The translations under genes were made by a program, and so were the position numbers. The notes under the pieces are model-generated. The model did not search any database. It worked only from the letters and a program-made list of their open reading frames with translations, and was not told the DNA's origin. A stretch of 64,000 nt of DNA from Streptomyces justiciae. GTDB lineage: Bacteria > Actinomycetota > Actinomycetes > Streptomycetales > Streptomycetaceae. The stretch's first letter is position 1. Every line of letters begins with the position of its first letter. Of this stretch, positions 48,927 through 57,499 are shown one piece after another. The stretch covers positions 87,785 through 151,784 of the forward strand of contig NZ_JADDXU010000021.1 in assembly GCF_015163075.1 (NCBI RefSeq), written 5' to 3'.

Positions 48927-50521
48927 CGGTCATCGACTCCGCCCTGGACACGGCGGGTCCCGACTACCGGGCGAACCGCGAGGCCATGCTCGCCAAGCTG
49001 GACGAGCTGACCGCCGAGCACGCCAAGGCGCTCGCGGGCGGCGGCGAGAAGTACGTCCAACGGCACCGGAAACGCGGCAAGTTGCTGGCCCGCGAACGCA
49101 TCGAACTGCTCCTCGACCCGGACACGCCCTTCCTCGAACTGTCCCCGCTGGCCGCCTGGGGCAGCGAGTATCCGGTCGGCGGCTCGCTGGTCACCGGCAT
49201 CGGGGTCGTCGAGGGCGTGGAGTGTCTGATCACCGCCAACGACCCGACCGTGCGCGGCGGCGCGAGCAACCCGTGGAGCCTGAAGAAGGCACTCCGGGCC
49301 AACGACATCGCCCTCGCCAACCGGCTCCCCTGCATCAGCCTGGTGGAGTCCGGGGGCGCCGATCTCCCCTCCCAGAAGGAGATCTTCATCCCCGGGGGTG
49401 CCATCTTCCGGGACCTGACGAGGCTCTCCGCCGCCGGAATCCCCACGGTCGCCGTCGTCTTCGGCAACTCCACGGCGGGCGGGGCCTACATCCCCGGCAT
49501 GTCCGACCACGTGATCATGGTCAAGGAGCGCGCCAAGGTGTTCCTCGGCGGTCCGCCGCTGGTGAAGATGGCCACCGGCGAGGAGAGCGACGACGAGTCG
49601 CTCGGCGGTGCGGAGATGCACGCTCGCGTGTCGGGTCTCGCGGACTATTTCGCGGTTGACGAGAGGGACGCGCTGCGGCAGGCGCGGAGAGTGGTGGCAC
49701 GCCTGAACCACCGGAAGGCGTACGACGATCCAGGCTTCGCCGAGCCGCCCAAATACTCCAACGACGAACTCCTCGGCATCGTTCCCGGAGATCTGAAGAC
49801 CCCCTTCGACCCCCGCGAGGTCATCGCCCGGATCGTCGACGCCTCCGACTTCGACGAGTTCAAACCGCTGTACGGCACGAGCCTCACGACCGGCTGGGCG
49901 GCCCTGCACGGCTATCCGGTGGGCGTGCTGGCGAACGCCCAAGGGGTGCTCTTCTCCGAGGAGTCGCAGAAGGCCGCCCAGTTCATCCAGCTCGCCAACC
50001 AGCGCGACATCCCCCTCCTCTTCCTCCACAACACCACCGGCTACATGGTCGGCAAGGAGTACGAGCAGGGCGGCATCATCAAGCACGGCGCCATGATGAT
50101 CAACGCGGTGTCCAACTCGAAGGTTCCACATCTGTCGGTGCTCATGGGGGCGTCGTACGGCGCCGGGCACTACGGCATGTGCGGCCGCGCCTACGACCCG
50201 CGCTTCCTCTTCGCCTGGCCCAGCGCCAAGTCCGCCGTGATGGGCCCGCAGCAGCTGGCGGGTGTCCTCTCGATCGTCGCCCGGCAGTCGGCGGCGGCGA
50301 AGGGCCAGCCCTACGACGACGAGGCCGACGCGGCCCTGCGGGCCATGGTGGAGCAGCAGATCGAGTCCGAGTCGCTGCCGATGTTCCTCTCCGGCCGCCT
50401 CTACGACGACGGCGTCATCGACCCGCGCGACACCCGCACGGTCCTCGGCCTGTGCCTGTCGGCCATTCACACGGCGCCGTACGAGGGTGCGCGCGGCGGC
50501 TTCGGCGTCTTCCGGATGTGA
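48923..50521 (+). CDS. Acyl-CoA carboxylase beta subunit (carboxyltransferase)
   Basis: A 532-residue carboxyltransferase of the methylcrotonyl/geranyl-CoA carboxylase type. Visible motifs are LVESGGADLPSQKEIFIPGG, FGNSTAGGAYIPGMSDH and the second oxyanion region VLMGASYGAGHYGMCG. The length fits MccB/AtuC and not the shorter propionyl-CoA carboxylase beta chain. GTG start overlaps the previous stop (GTGA). It pairs with the biotinylated alpha chain ten bases downstream. Confidence 0.92.
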   Translation: MTVIDSALDTAGPDYRANREAMLAKLDELTAEHAKALAGGGEKYVQRHRKRGKLLARERIELLLDPDTPFLELSPLAAWGSEYPVGGSLVTGIGVVEGVECLITANDPTVRGGASNPWSLKKALRANDIALANRLPCISLVESGGADLPSQKEIFIPGGAIFRDLTRLSAAGIPTVAVVFGNSTAGGAYIPGMSDHVIMVKERAKVFLGGPPLVKMATGEESDDESLGGAEMHARVSGLADYFAVDERDALRQARRVVARLNHRKAYDDPGFAEPPKYSNDELLGIVPGDLKTPFDPREVIARIVDASDFDEFKPLYGTSLTTGWAALHGYPVGVLANAQGVLFSEESQKAAQFIQLANQRDIPLLFLHNTTGYMVGKEYEQGGIIKHGAMMINAVSNSKVPHLSVLMGASYGAGHYGMCGRAYDPRFLFAWPSAKSAVMGPQQLAGVLSIVARQSAAAKGQPYDDEADAALRAMVEQQIESESLPMFLSGRLYDDGVIDPRDTRTVLGLCLSAIHTAPYEGARGGFGVFRM

Positions 50522-50531
50522 GGGACCTCCC

Positions 50532-52382
50532 GTGACTTCCATGATCACTTCTGTTCTGGTCGCGAACCGCGGCGAGATCGCCTGCCGGATCTTCCGCACC
50601 TGCGGTGAGTTGGGAATCCGAACGGTCGCCGTGCACTCCGACCCGGACGCGAACGCCCGCCACACGCGCGTGGCCGACACAGCGGTACGACTCCCGGGGG
50701 CGACGCCCGCCGAGACGTATCTGCGCGGCGACCTGATCGTGAAGGCCGCCGTCGCCGCCGGCGCGGACGCCGTGCACCCCGGCTACGGCTTCCTCTCCGA
50801 GAACGCCGACTTCGCCCGCGCCGTCCTGGACGCGGGGCTCGTGTGGATCGGCCCGCCTCCGGAGGCGATCGAGGCGATGGCCTCCAAGACGCGCGCGAAG
50901 GAGCTGATGGGGCTCCAGCCGCTGGGGGAGGTGAGCGCGTCCGACCTGCCGGTGCTCGTGAAGGCGGCCGCGGGCGGCGGGGGGCGCGGGATGAGGATCG
51001 TGCGCCGCCTGGAGGAGCTCAGCGCCGCGCTGGAGGGCGCGCGCGCCGAGGCCGCGAGCGCCTTCGGGGACGGCGAGGTGTTCGTCGAGCCGTACATCGA
51101 GAACGGCCGCCATGTCGAGGTGCAGATCCTCGCCGACACCCACGGCACCGTCTGGGCGCTCGGCACCCGCGACTGCTCCCTGCAACGCCGCCACCAGAAG
51201 GTCATCGAGGAGGCCCCGGCGCCCGGGCTCTCCCCGGGGCTCGAAGAGGAGCTGCGCACGCTGGCCGTACGCGCCGCGCGCGCCGTCTCCTACGTCGGCG
51301 CGGGCACCGTCGAGTTCCTCGTCGCCGACGACAAGGCGCACTTCCTGGAGATGAACACCCGCCTCCAGGTCGAGCACCCCGTCACGGAGGCGGTGTTCGA
51401 CGTGGACCTGGTCGCACTCCAGATCGCCGTCGCAGAGGGACAGCCCCTCCCCGAAACGCCCCCACGCGCGCGTGGCCACGCCGTCGAGGCCCGCCTCTAC
51501 GCCGAGGACCCGGCCCAGGACTGGGCCCCCCAGACCGGCACCCTGCACCGCCTCACGATCCCCGGCATCCGCCTGGACACCGGCTACGAGGACGGCGACG
51601 AGATCGGCGTCCACTACGACCCCATGCTCGCCAAAGCCGTCGCCCACGCCCCCACGCGCGCGGAGGCGATCCGCAAACTGGCCGGCGCGTTGGAACGGGC
51701 CCACATCCACGGCCCGACGACCAACAGAACCCTCCTGGTCAACTCCCTGCGCCACGAGGAGTTCACGACGGCGGCCATGGACACGGCGTTCTACGACCGC
51801 CACCTCACGTCATTGACCTCACGACCCTCTGACCCGTACGCCCCCCTGGCCGCCGCCCTCGCCGACGCCCACGGCCGCTCCCGCTTCGGCGGCGGCTGGC
51901 GCAACGTTCCTTCACAGCCGCAGGTGAAGCGGTACGAGGTGGCGGGCGAGGAGATCGAGGTCCGGTACCGCTGGGGACGGGAGGGCCTGGAGGCGGACGG
52001 GGTGCGAGTGGTGCACGCCGACGCGCGTCTGGTCGTACTCGAAGTGGACGGCGTACAGCGCCGGTACGAGGTGTCGAGGTACGACGACGAGGTGTACGCC
52101 GGCACGACGGCGCTGAGGGCCCTGCCCCGCCTCCCCGACCCGAAGGCACAACTGGCCCCGGGTTCTCTGGTGGCCCCGATGCCGGGAACGGTGGTCAAGG
52201 TCGCCGAGGGCCTGACGGTGGGGGCAAAGATCGAGGCCGGTGAACCGATCGTCTGGCTCGAAGCGATGAAGATGCAACACCGCATTTCAGCCCCGGTGAC
52301 AGGAGTGCTGAGCGCTCTGCACGCCGTACCCGGGCAGCAAGTCACAGTCGGTTCTCTGCTTGCGGTGGTGGACACGCCCTAG
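50532..52382 (+). CDS. Acyl-CoA carboxylase alpha subunit (biotin carboxylase plus BCCP)
   Basis: A 616-residue subunit. The biotin carboxylase part has VLVANRGEIACRI at the N-terminus, AAAGGGGRGMRIV for ATP, HVEVQILAD and EMNTRLQVEHPVTEAV; the C-terminal biotinyl domain has EAMKMQH, with the biotin-accepting lysine near residue 582. The region between KTRAKELM and DLPVLVKA is about ten residues shorter than in most relatives. GTG start with GAGGGAC upstream. The stop codon TAG lies inside a copy of the dispersed repeat. Confidence 0.92.
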   Translation: MTSMITSVLVANRGEIACRIFRTCGELGIRTVAVHSDPDANARHTRVADTAVRLPGATPAETYLRGDLIVKAAVAAGADAVHPGYGFLSENADFARAVLDAGLVWIGPPPEAIEAMASKTRAKELMGLQPLGEVSASDLPVLVKAAAGGGGRGMRIVRRLEELSAALEGARAEAASAFGDGEVFVEPYIENGRHVEVQILADTHGTVWALGTRDCSLQRRHQKVIEEAPAPGLSPGLEEELRTLAVRAARAVSYVGAGTVEFLVADDKAHFLEMNTRLQVEHPVTEAVFDVDLVALQIAVAEGQPLPETPPRARGHAVEARLYAEDPAQDWAPQTGTLHRLTIPGIRLDTGYEDGDEIGVHYDPMLAKAVAHAPTRAEAIRKLAGALERAHIHGPTTNRTLLVNSLRHEEFTTAAMDTAFYDRHLTSLTSRPSDPYAPLAAALADAHGRSRFGGGWRNVPSQPQVKRYEVAGEEIEVRYRWGREGLEADGVRVVHADARLVVLEVDGVQRRYEVSRYDDEVYAGTTALRALPRLPDPKAQLAPGSLVAPMPGTVVKVAEGLTVGAKIEAGEPIVWLEAMKMQHRISAPVTGVLSALHAVPGQQVTVGSLLAVVDTP

Positions 52383-52412
52383 GGGCGCGGGGAACTGCGC
52401 GACCAGCCACGA
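52375..52412. repeat. Dispersed intergenic repeat, copy 3 (inside an operon)
   Basis: The unit CGCCCTAGGGGCGCGGGGAA followed by CTGCGCGACCAGCCAC. Unlike the other copies it lies between two genes of one operon: its TAG is the stop codon of the biotin carboxylase gene, and it runs into the AAGGAG ribosome site of the acyl-CoA dehydrogenase. Confidence 0.85.
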
Positions 52413-52424
52413 CGAAGGAGCCAC

Positions 52425-53561
52425 ATGACCACGACCGAAACCGAAGAACACAAAGCCCTCCGAGCCGCCGTAGCCGCCCTCGGCAAACGCCACGGCCGCA
52501 GCTTCGACCGAGAAGCCCTCTGGTCCGAGGCCGCCAAACTGGGCTACCTCGGCGTCAACCTGCCGGAGCAGTACGGCGGCGGAGGCGGCGGCATCTCCGA
52601 ACTCTCCATCGTCCTCGAAGAGCTCGGCGCCGCAGGCTGCCCCCTGCTGATGATGGTCGTCTCACCCGCCATCTGCGGCACCGTCATCGCCCGCTTCGGC
52701 ACCGAGACCCAGAAACAGGAATGGCTCCCGGCCTTGGCCGACGGCACCCGCACCATGGCCTTCGGCATCACCGAACCCGACGCCGGCTCCAACTCCCACC
52801 GCATCACCACCACGGCCCGCCGCGACCCGGAGACAGGGGACTGGCTCCTCACCGGCCGCAAGGTCTTCATCTCCGGCGTCGACATCGCCGACGCCACCCT
52901 CATCGTCGGCCGCACCGAGGACTCCCGCACCGGCCGCCTCAAGCCCTGCCTCTTCATCGTCCCGAGGGACGCAGAAGGGTTCCACCGCCGCCAGATCGAC
53001 ATGGAACTCCAGGCAGCCGAGAAGCAGTTCGAGCTCACGCTCGACGACGTACGGCTGCCCGCGGACGCGCTCGTCGGCGACGAGGACGCCGGACTCCTCC
53101 AGCTCTTCGCCGGCCTCAACCCCGAACGCATCATGACCGCCGCGTTCGCGATCGGCATGGGCCGCTACGCGCTCGCGCAGGCGATCACGTACGCCCGCGA
53201 CCGCACCGTCTGGAACACCCCCATCGGCGCCCACCAGGCCATCGCCCACCCCCTCGCCCAGGCGCACATCGACCTGGAGCTGGCCCGCCTGATGATGCAG
53301 AAGGCGGCCCACCTCTACGACGCCGGGGACGACGTCGGCGCGGGAGAGGCGGCGAACATGGCCAAGTACGCGGCGGGGGAGGCCTGCGTGAAAGCGGTCG
53401 ACCAGGCCGTGCACACCCTGGGCGGCAACGGTCTCACGCGCGAGTTCGGGCTCGCCTCGTTGATAACCGCCGCGCGCGTGGCTCGTATTGCTCCGGTGAG
53501 CCGGGAGATGATTCTCAACTACGTCTCCCACCAGACCCTCGGCCTGCCCAAGTCGTACTGA
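52425..53561 (+). CDS. Acyl-CoA dehydrogenase
   Basis: A 378-residue FAD flavoenzyme that forms an alpha,beta double bond in an acyl-CoA. The signature GITEPDAGSNSHRITTTA is near residue 115 and the C-terminal QAVHTLGGNGLTREFGL is typical. The catalytic base should be a Glu in the last quarter. The ATG follows AAGGAG. In this operon it acts before the carboxylase, as citronellyl-CoA or isovaleryl-CoA dehydrogenase do. Confidence 0.92.
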   Translation: MTTTETEEHKALRAAVAALGKRHGRSFDREALWSEAAKLGYLGVNLPEQYGGGGGGISELSIVLEELGAAGCPLLMMVVSPAICGTVIARFGTETQKQEWLPALADGTRTMAFGITEPDAGSNSHRITTTARRDPETGDWLLTGRKVFISGVDIADATLIVGRTEDSRTGRLKPCLFIVPRDAEGFHRRQIDMELQAAEKQFELTLDDVRLPADALVGDEDAGLLQLFAGLNPERIMTAAFAIGMGRYALAQAITYARDRTVWNTPIGAHQAIAHPLAQAHIDLELARLMMQKAAHLYDAGDDVGAGEAANMAKYAAGEACVKAVDQAVHTLGGNGLTREFGLASLITAARVARIAPVSREMILNYVSHQTLGLPKSY

Positions 53562-53590
53562 CCCGGCACAGCGTTGTGCGAGGAGGAACC

Positions 53591-55159
53591 ATGTTCCGCA
53601 GCGAGTACGCAGACGTCCCGACCGTCGAACTCCCCATCCACGAAGCCGTACTGGGCCGCGCCGCCGAGTTCGGCGACGTACCCGCCCTGATCGACGGCAC
53701 CGACGGCACCACCCTCACGTACGCCCAACTGGACGCCTTCCACCGGCGCGTGGCCGCCGGGCTCGCCGAGGCGGGGGTGCGCAAGGGGGACGTGCTCGCC
53801 CTGCACAGCCCCAACACGATCGCCTTCCCGACCGCCTTCTACGCGGCCACGCGCGCGGGCGCCTCCGTCACCACCGTGCACCCGCTCGCCACCGCGGAGG
53901 AGTTCGCCAAACAGCTCACCGACTCGGCGGCCCGCTGGATCGTCACCGTCTCCCCCCTCCTCGACACGGCCCGCAGGGCGGCCGAACTCTCGGGCGGAGT
54001 CGAGGAGATCCTCGTCTGCGACAGCGCTCCAGGACACCGCTCGCTCATCGACATGCTGGGCACGAGGGCCCCCGAGCCGCAGGTCGACATCGACCCGGTC
54101 GAGGACGTGGCGGCGCTGCCGTACTCCTCCGGCACCACCGGCGTCCCCAAGGGCGTGATGCTCACGCACTCCCAGATCGCCACCAACCTCGCCCAGCTGG
54201 AGCCGTTGATCCCGGCGAAGCCCGGCGACCGCATCCTCGCCGTCCTGCCCTTCTTCCACATCTACGGCCTCACCGCCCTGATGAACGCCCCGCTCCGGCA
54301 GGGCGCCACCGTCGTCGTCCTGCCCCGCTTCGACCTGGAGACCTACCTCGCGGCCATCCAGAACCACCGCATCACCGACCTGTTCGTGGCCCCGCCGATC
54401 GTCCTCGCGCTCGCCAAGCACCCGCTCGTCGCGCAGTACGACCTGTCGTCCCTGCGGCACATCATCAGCGCCGCCGCACCCCTCGACGCCCGGCTCGCCG
54501 CCGCCTGCTCGGCCCGGCTGAACCTGCCGCCGGTCGGCCAGGCGTACGGCATGACCGAGCTGTCGCCCGGCACCCATGTCGTCCCCCTGGACGGCATGCG
54601 CGACGCCCCCGCCGGCACCGTCGGCAAGCTCATCGCCGGCACCGAGATGCGCGTCGTCTCCCTCGACGACCCCGACAAGGACCTCGACATCGGCGAGGCC
54701 GGCGAGATCCTCATCCGCGGCCCCCAGGTCATGAAGGGCTACCTCGGCCGCCCCGACGCCACCGCCGCGATGATCGACACCGACGGCTGGCTGCACACCG
54801 GCGACGTCGGCCATGTCGACGCCGACGGCTGGCTGTTCATCGTCGACCGCGTCAAGGAACTCATCAAATACAAGGGCTTCCAGGTCGCCCCGGCCGAACT
54901 CGAAGCCCTGCTCCTCACCCACCCCGGCATCGCCGACGCCGCCGTCATCGGCGTCTACAACGACGAGGGCAACGAGGTCCCGCACGCCTACGTCGTCCGC
55001 CAGCCCACCGCCGGCGACCTCTCCGAAGGAGAGGTCATGATGTACGTCGCCGAACGCGTCGCCCCCTACAAACGCGTCCGCCAGGTCACCTTCATCGACG
55101 ACGTCCCGCGCGCCGCCTCCGGGAAGATCCTGCGCCGCCGGCTGAGGGAGCTCACATGA
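53591..55159 (+). CDS. Acyl-CoA ligase (4-coumarate-CoA ligase-like)
   Basis: A 522-residue adenylate-forming enzyme. Motifs: YSSGTTGVPKGVMLTH (about residue 178), QAYGMTE, GWLHTGDVG, and the catalytic Lys in PRAASGKILRR at the C-terminus. ATG 53591 follows a strong GAGGAGGAA. It probably activates a carboxylic acid to its CoA thioester for the dehydrogenase. The acid-binding pocket cannot be assigned from sequence alone. Confidence 0.92.
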   Translation: MFRSEYADVPTVELPIHEAVLGRAAEFGDVPALIDGTDGTTLTYAQLDAFHRRVAAGLAEAGVRKGDVLALHSPNTIAFPTAFYAATRAGASVTTVHPLATAEEFAKQLTDSAARWIVTVSPLLDTARRAAELSGGVEEILVCDSAPGHRSLIDMLGTRAPEPQVDIDPVEDVAALPYSSGTTGVPKGVMLTHSQIATNLAQLEPLIPAKPGDRILAVLPFFHIYGLTALMNAPLRQGATVVVLPRFDLETYLAAIQNHRITDLFVAPPIVLALAKHPLVAQYDLSSLRHIISAAAPLDARLAAACSARLNLPPVGQAYGMTELSPGTHVVPLDGMRDAPAGTVGKLIAGTEMRVVSLDDPDKDLDIGEAGEILIRGPQVMKGYLGRPDATAAMIDTDGWLHTGDVGHVDADGWLFIVDRVKELIKYKGFQVAPAELEALLLTHPGIADAAVIGVYNDEGNEVPHAYVVRQPTAGDLSEGEVMMYVAERVAPYKRVRQVTFIDDVPRAASGKILRRRLRELT

Positions 55160-55902
55160 CAGCGCACACGACCCTGATCGGCCGCACCCGCGCGCGGGGC
55201 GTCGAGACCCTCACCCTCGACTCCCCGCACAACCGCAACGCCCTGTCGGCCGCCCTGGTCGGCGAGTTGGCCGACGCGCTGACCGACTGCGCCAAGGACG
55301 GCGACGTACGCGCGGTCGTCTTCACCCACACCGGCAACACCTTCAGCGCCGGCGCCGACCTCAAGGACCCACCCGACCCCGACGCCCTGGTGGGCCTCCT
55401 CCGCCAGATCGTCGCCGCACCGAAACCCGTCCTCGCCCGCGTCACCGGCCACGTCCGCGCGGGCGGCCTCGGACTGCTCGCCGCCTGCGACATCGGCGCG
55501 GCGGCCACCGGAGCGACCTTCGCCTTCACGGAGGTACGGATCGGGGTCGCCCCCGCCGTCATCTCCCTGCCCCTCCTGCCCCGCACCGACCCGCGCGCCC
55601 TCGCCCGCTACTACCTCACCGGCGAACGCTTCGACGCCGCCGAGGCCACCCGCATCGGCCTGCTGACGGCGACCGGCGACGACGTGGACGCCGTACTCGA
55701 ACCCGTTCTGGAAGGACTGCGCAAAGCCGCCCCCGAGGCCCTGGCGGAGACGAAGCGGCTGCTCACGGTTAGGGTGCTGGAAGCCTTCGACCGGGACGCG
55801 GCCGACCTCACCGCGCTCTCGGCCCGCCTGTTCGCCTCCGCGCAGGCCCGCGAGGGCATGACAGCCTTCCTAGAACGACGGGACCCCGCATGGGCGCTGT
55901 GA
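55156..55902 (+). CDS. Enoyl-CoA hydratase/isomerase family protein
   Basis: A 248-residue crotonase-fold enzyme with the oxyanion motif FSAGADLKD (about residue 62) and AGGLGLLAACDIGAA. The catalytic-acid region reads FAFTEVRIGVAP. It should hydrate the carboxylated enoyl-CoA. Its ATG overlaps the ligase stop by four bases (ATGA), and its own 3' end overlaps the TetR gene by 13 bases. Confidence 0.9.
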   Translation: MTAHTTLIGRTRARGVETLTLDSPHNRNALSAALVGELADALTDCAKDGDVRAVVFTHTGNTFSAGADLKDPPDPDALVGLLRQIVAAPKPVLARVTGHVRAGGLGLLAACDIGAAATGATFAFTEVRIGVAPAVISLPLLPRTDPRALARYYLTGERFDAAEATRIGLLTATGDDVDAVLEPVLEGLRKAAPEALAETKRLLTVRVLEAFDRDAADLTALSARLFASAQAREGMTAFLERRDPAWAL

Positions 55903-56522
55903 GCACGGTCGGCGACCGTATGGACCGTTCCCCCGGCGAACGCACGCCGAAGCAGGACCGCAGCCGGGCCACCCGGCAGCGGCTCCTCGAAGCCGCGGTG
56001 GCCTGCCTCGCCGAGCGCGGCTGGGCGGGCTCCACGGTCTCCGTCGTCGCCGAACGCGCGGGCGTCTCCCGGGGCGCCGCCCAGCACCACTTCCCGACCC
56101 GCGAGGACCTGTTCACGGCGGCCGTGGAGTACGTCGCCGAGGAACGCTCCGGCGCGATCCGCGCCCTGTTCCCGCAGGGCGCGGCGGGCGACCGCCGGGC
56201 CGTCGTGGCCGCCCTGGTCGACCTCTACACCGGCCCGCTCTTCCGCGCCGCCCTCCACCTGTGGGTCGCCGCCTCCAATGAGGAACAACTCCGCCCCCAG
56301 GTGACGGAGTTGGAGGCCCGCGTCGGCCGCGAGACCCACCGCATAGCGGTCGACCTGCTGGGCGCGGACGAGTCCAGACCGGGCGTACGGGAGACGGTCC
56401 AGGGCCTGCTGGACATGGCCCGCGGCCTGGGCCTGGCCAACCTGCTCACGGACGACAAGGGCCGCCGGGAGAAGGTGGTCGCACAATGGACGGCACTGGT
56501 GGAATCGGCGCTCAGGGACTGA
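55890..56522 (+). CDS. TetR family regulator of the AtuA-like operon
   Basis: A 210-residue repressor with a clear helix-turn-helix (RQRLLEAAVACLAERGWAG and SRGAAQHHFPTREDLF). Its gene overlaps the hydratase gene by 13 bases and closes the operon, so it is co-expressed with the enzymes. It likely binds the palindrome at 46405 and is released by a pathway CoA ester. Confidence 0.92.
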   Translation: MGAVSTVGDRMDRSPGERTPKQDRSRATRQRLLEAAVACLAERGWAGSTVSVVAERAGVSRGAAQHHFPTREDLFTAAVEYVAEERSGAIRALFPQGAAGDRRAVVAALVDLYTGPLFRAALHLWVAASNEEQLRPQVTELEARVGRETHRIAVDLLGADESRPGVRETVQGLLDMARGLGLANLLTDDKGRREKVVAQWTALVESALRD

Positions 56523-56593
56523 GGTTCAGTGGCCGACAGGTTCAGTGGCTGAGCCTCTCAGAGGCCAGCAGGTTCATTGGCTGAGCCTCTCAA
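56523..56593. repeat. Short direct repeats between convergent genes
   Basis: GGTTCAGTGGC recurs at 56523 and 56539, and GGTTCATTGGC at 56571; the last two are followed by the identical TGAGCCTCTCA. They cover the gap between the TetR and pdxH genes and overlap the pdxH stop codon. The repeats may form a weak terminator. Confidence 0.6.
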
Positions 56594-57276
56594 GGACTGA
56601 GCCGCTCCACCCGCCAGCTCCCGTCCGCCTCCGCCACGTACCGCAGCCGGTCGTGCAACCGGTTCTCCCGGCCCTGCCAGAACTCCACCGTCCGTGGAGC
56701 CACCCTGAAGCCACCCCAGCGCGGCGGCACCGGCACCTGCTCGCCCTCCGGATAACGGGCCGCCAACTCGGCGTACGACGCCTCCAGATCGGCCCGCGTC
56801 CCGATCACCGACGACTGCTCACTGGCCCACGCGCCCAACTGCGAACCATGCGGCCGGGTACGGAAGTACGCGGCGGTCTCGTCCCGCCCCGTACGACGCG
56901 CGACCCCGCTGACGATCACCTGGCGGGCCATCGGATGCCACGGGAAGAGCAGCGAGACGTACGGATTCTCCGCGAGGTCACGCGCCTTGCGGGAGTCGTA
57001 GTTCGTGTAGAAGACGAACCCCTGCTCATCGAACTGCTTCAGCAGCACCGTCCGCGAACTCGGCTGCCCCTCCGCGTCCGCCGTCGACACCACCATCGCG
57101 TTCGGTTCGAACAGATGAGCCTCCGTCGCGGCCTGCTTGAACCAGCGCGCGAACTGCTCCACCGGGGTCGCGGCGAGCTCGGCCTCGGAGACCCCCTCGG
57201 CCCGGTACTGCTTGCGCATGGAAGCGGGATCGGGGGCGGCGTCGGGTCCATGGGAGACGGCGTGTGCGTCGGTCAC
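56590..57276 (-). CDS. pdxH: Pyridoxamine 5'-phosphate oxidase
   Basis: A 228-residue FMN enzyme making pyridoxal 5'-phosphate. Visible motifs: the N-terminal MRKQYRAEGVSEAEL, RTVLLKQFDEQGFVFYTNYDS (FMN and substrate contacts) and the C-terminal EFWQGRENRLHDRLRY. The GTG start gives the usual length. It diverges from the citrate synthase gene. Confidence 0.95.
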   Translation of the reverse strand: MTDAHAVSHGPDAAPDPASMRKQYRAEGVSEAELAATPVEQFARWFKQAATEAHLFEPNAMVVSTADAEGQPSSRTVLLKQFDEQGFVFYTNYDSRKARDLAENPYVSLLFPWHPMARQVIVSGVARRTGRDETAAYFRTRPHGSQLGAWASEQSSVIGTRADLEASYAELAARYPEGEQVPVPPRWGGFRVAPRTVEFWQGRENRLHDRLRYVAEADGSWRVERLSP

Positions 57277-57316
57277 GTGGTCATCTTGCCGTATCGAACG
57301 TCACTCCACGGAAGGT

Positions 57317-57329
57317 GGCACTGAGTGCC
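57317..57329. promoter_or_regulatory. Palindrome in the pdxH/citrate synthase gap
   Basis: GGCACT-G-AGTGCC is a perfect 13-base palindrome in the 223-base divergent gap. A half copy, GGTGGCACT, recurs at about 57347 and a TGCCACC at about 57372. The repeated TGGCAC/GTGCCA motif suggests a regulator site serving one or both genes. Confidence 0.5.
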
Positions 57330-57499
57330 GCGAACCCTGCCCAAGGGTGGCACTCGGGGATATGGTGCAGATGCCACCCCCCTGGGGTGACCGCCGACCG
57401 AACGGGGCATCACAGGGGTGACCGCCCAGGACCGCGAGCCCCGCACAGGCCGTGGATCCGTCGGCGTCATCCGTCGCACACATCATGAGGAGCCGCCTG

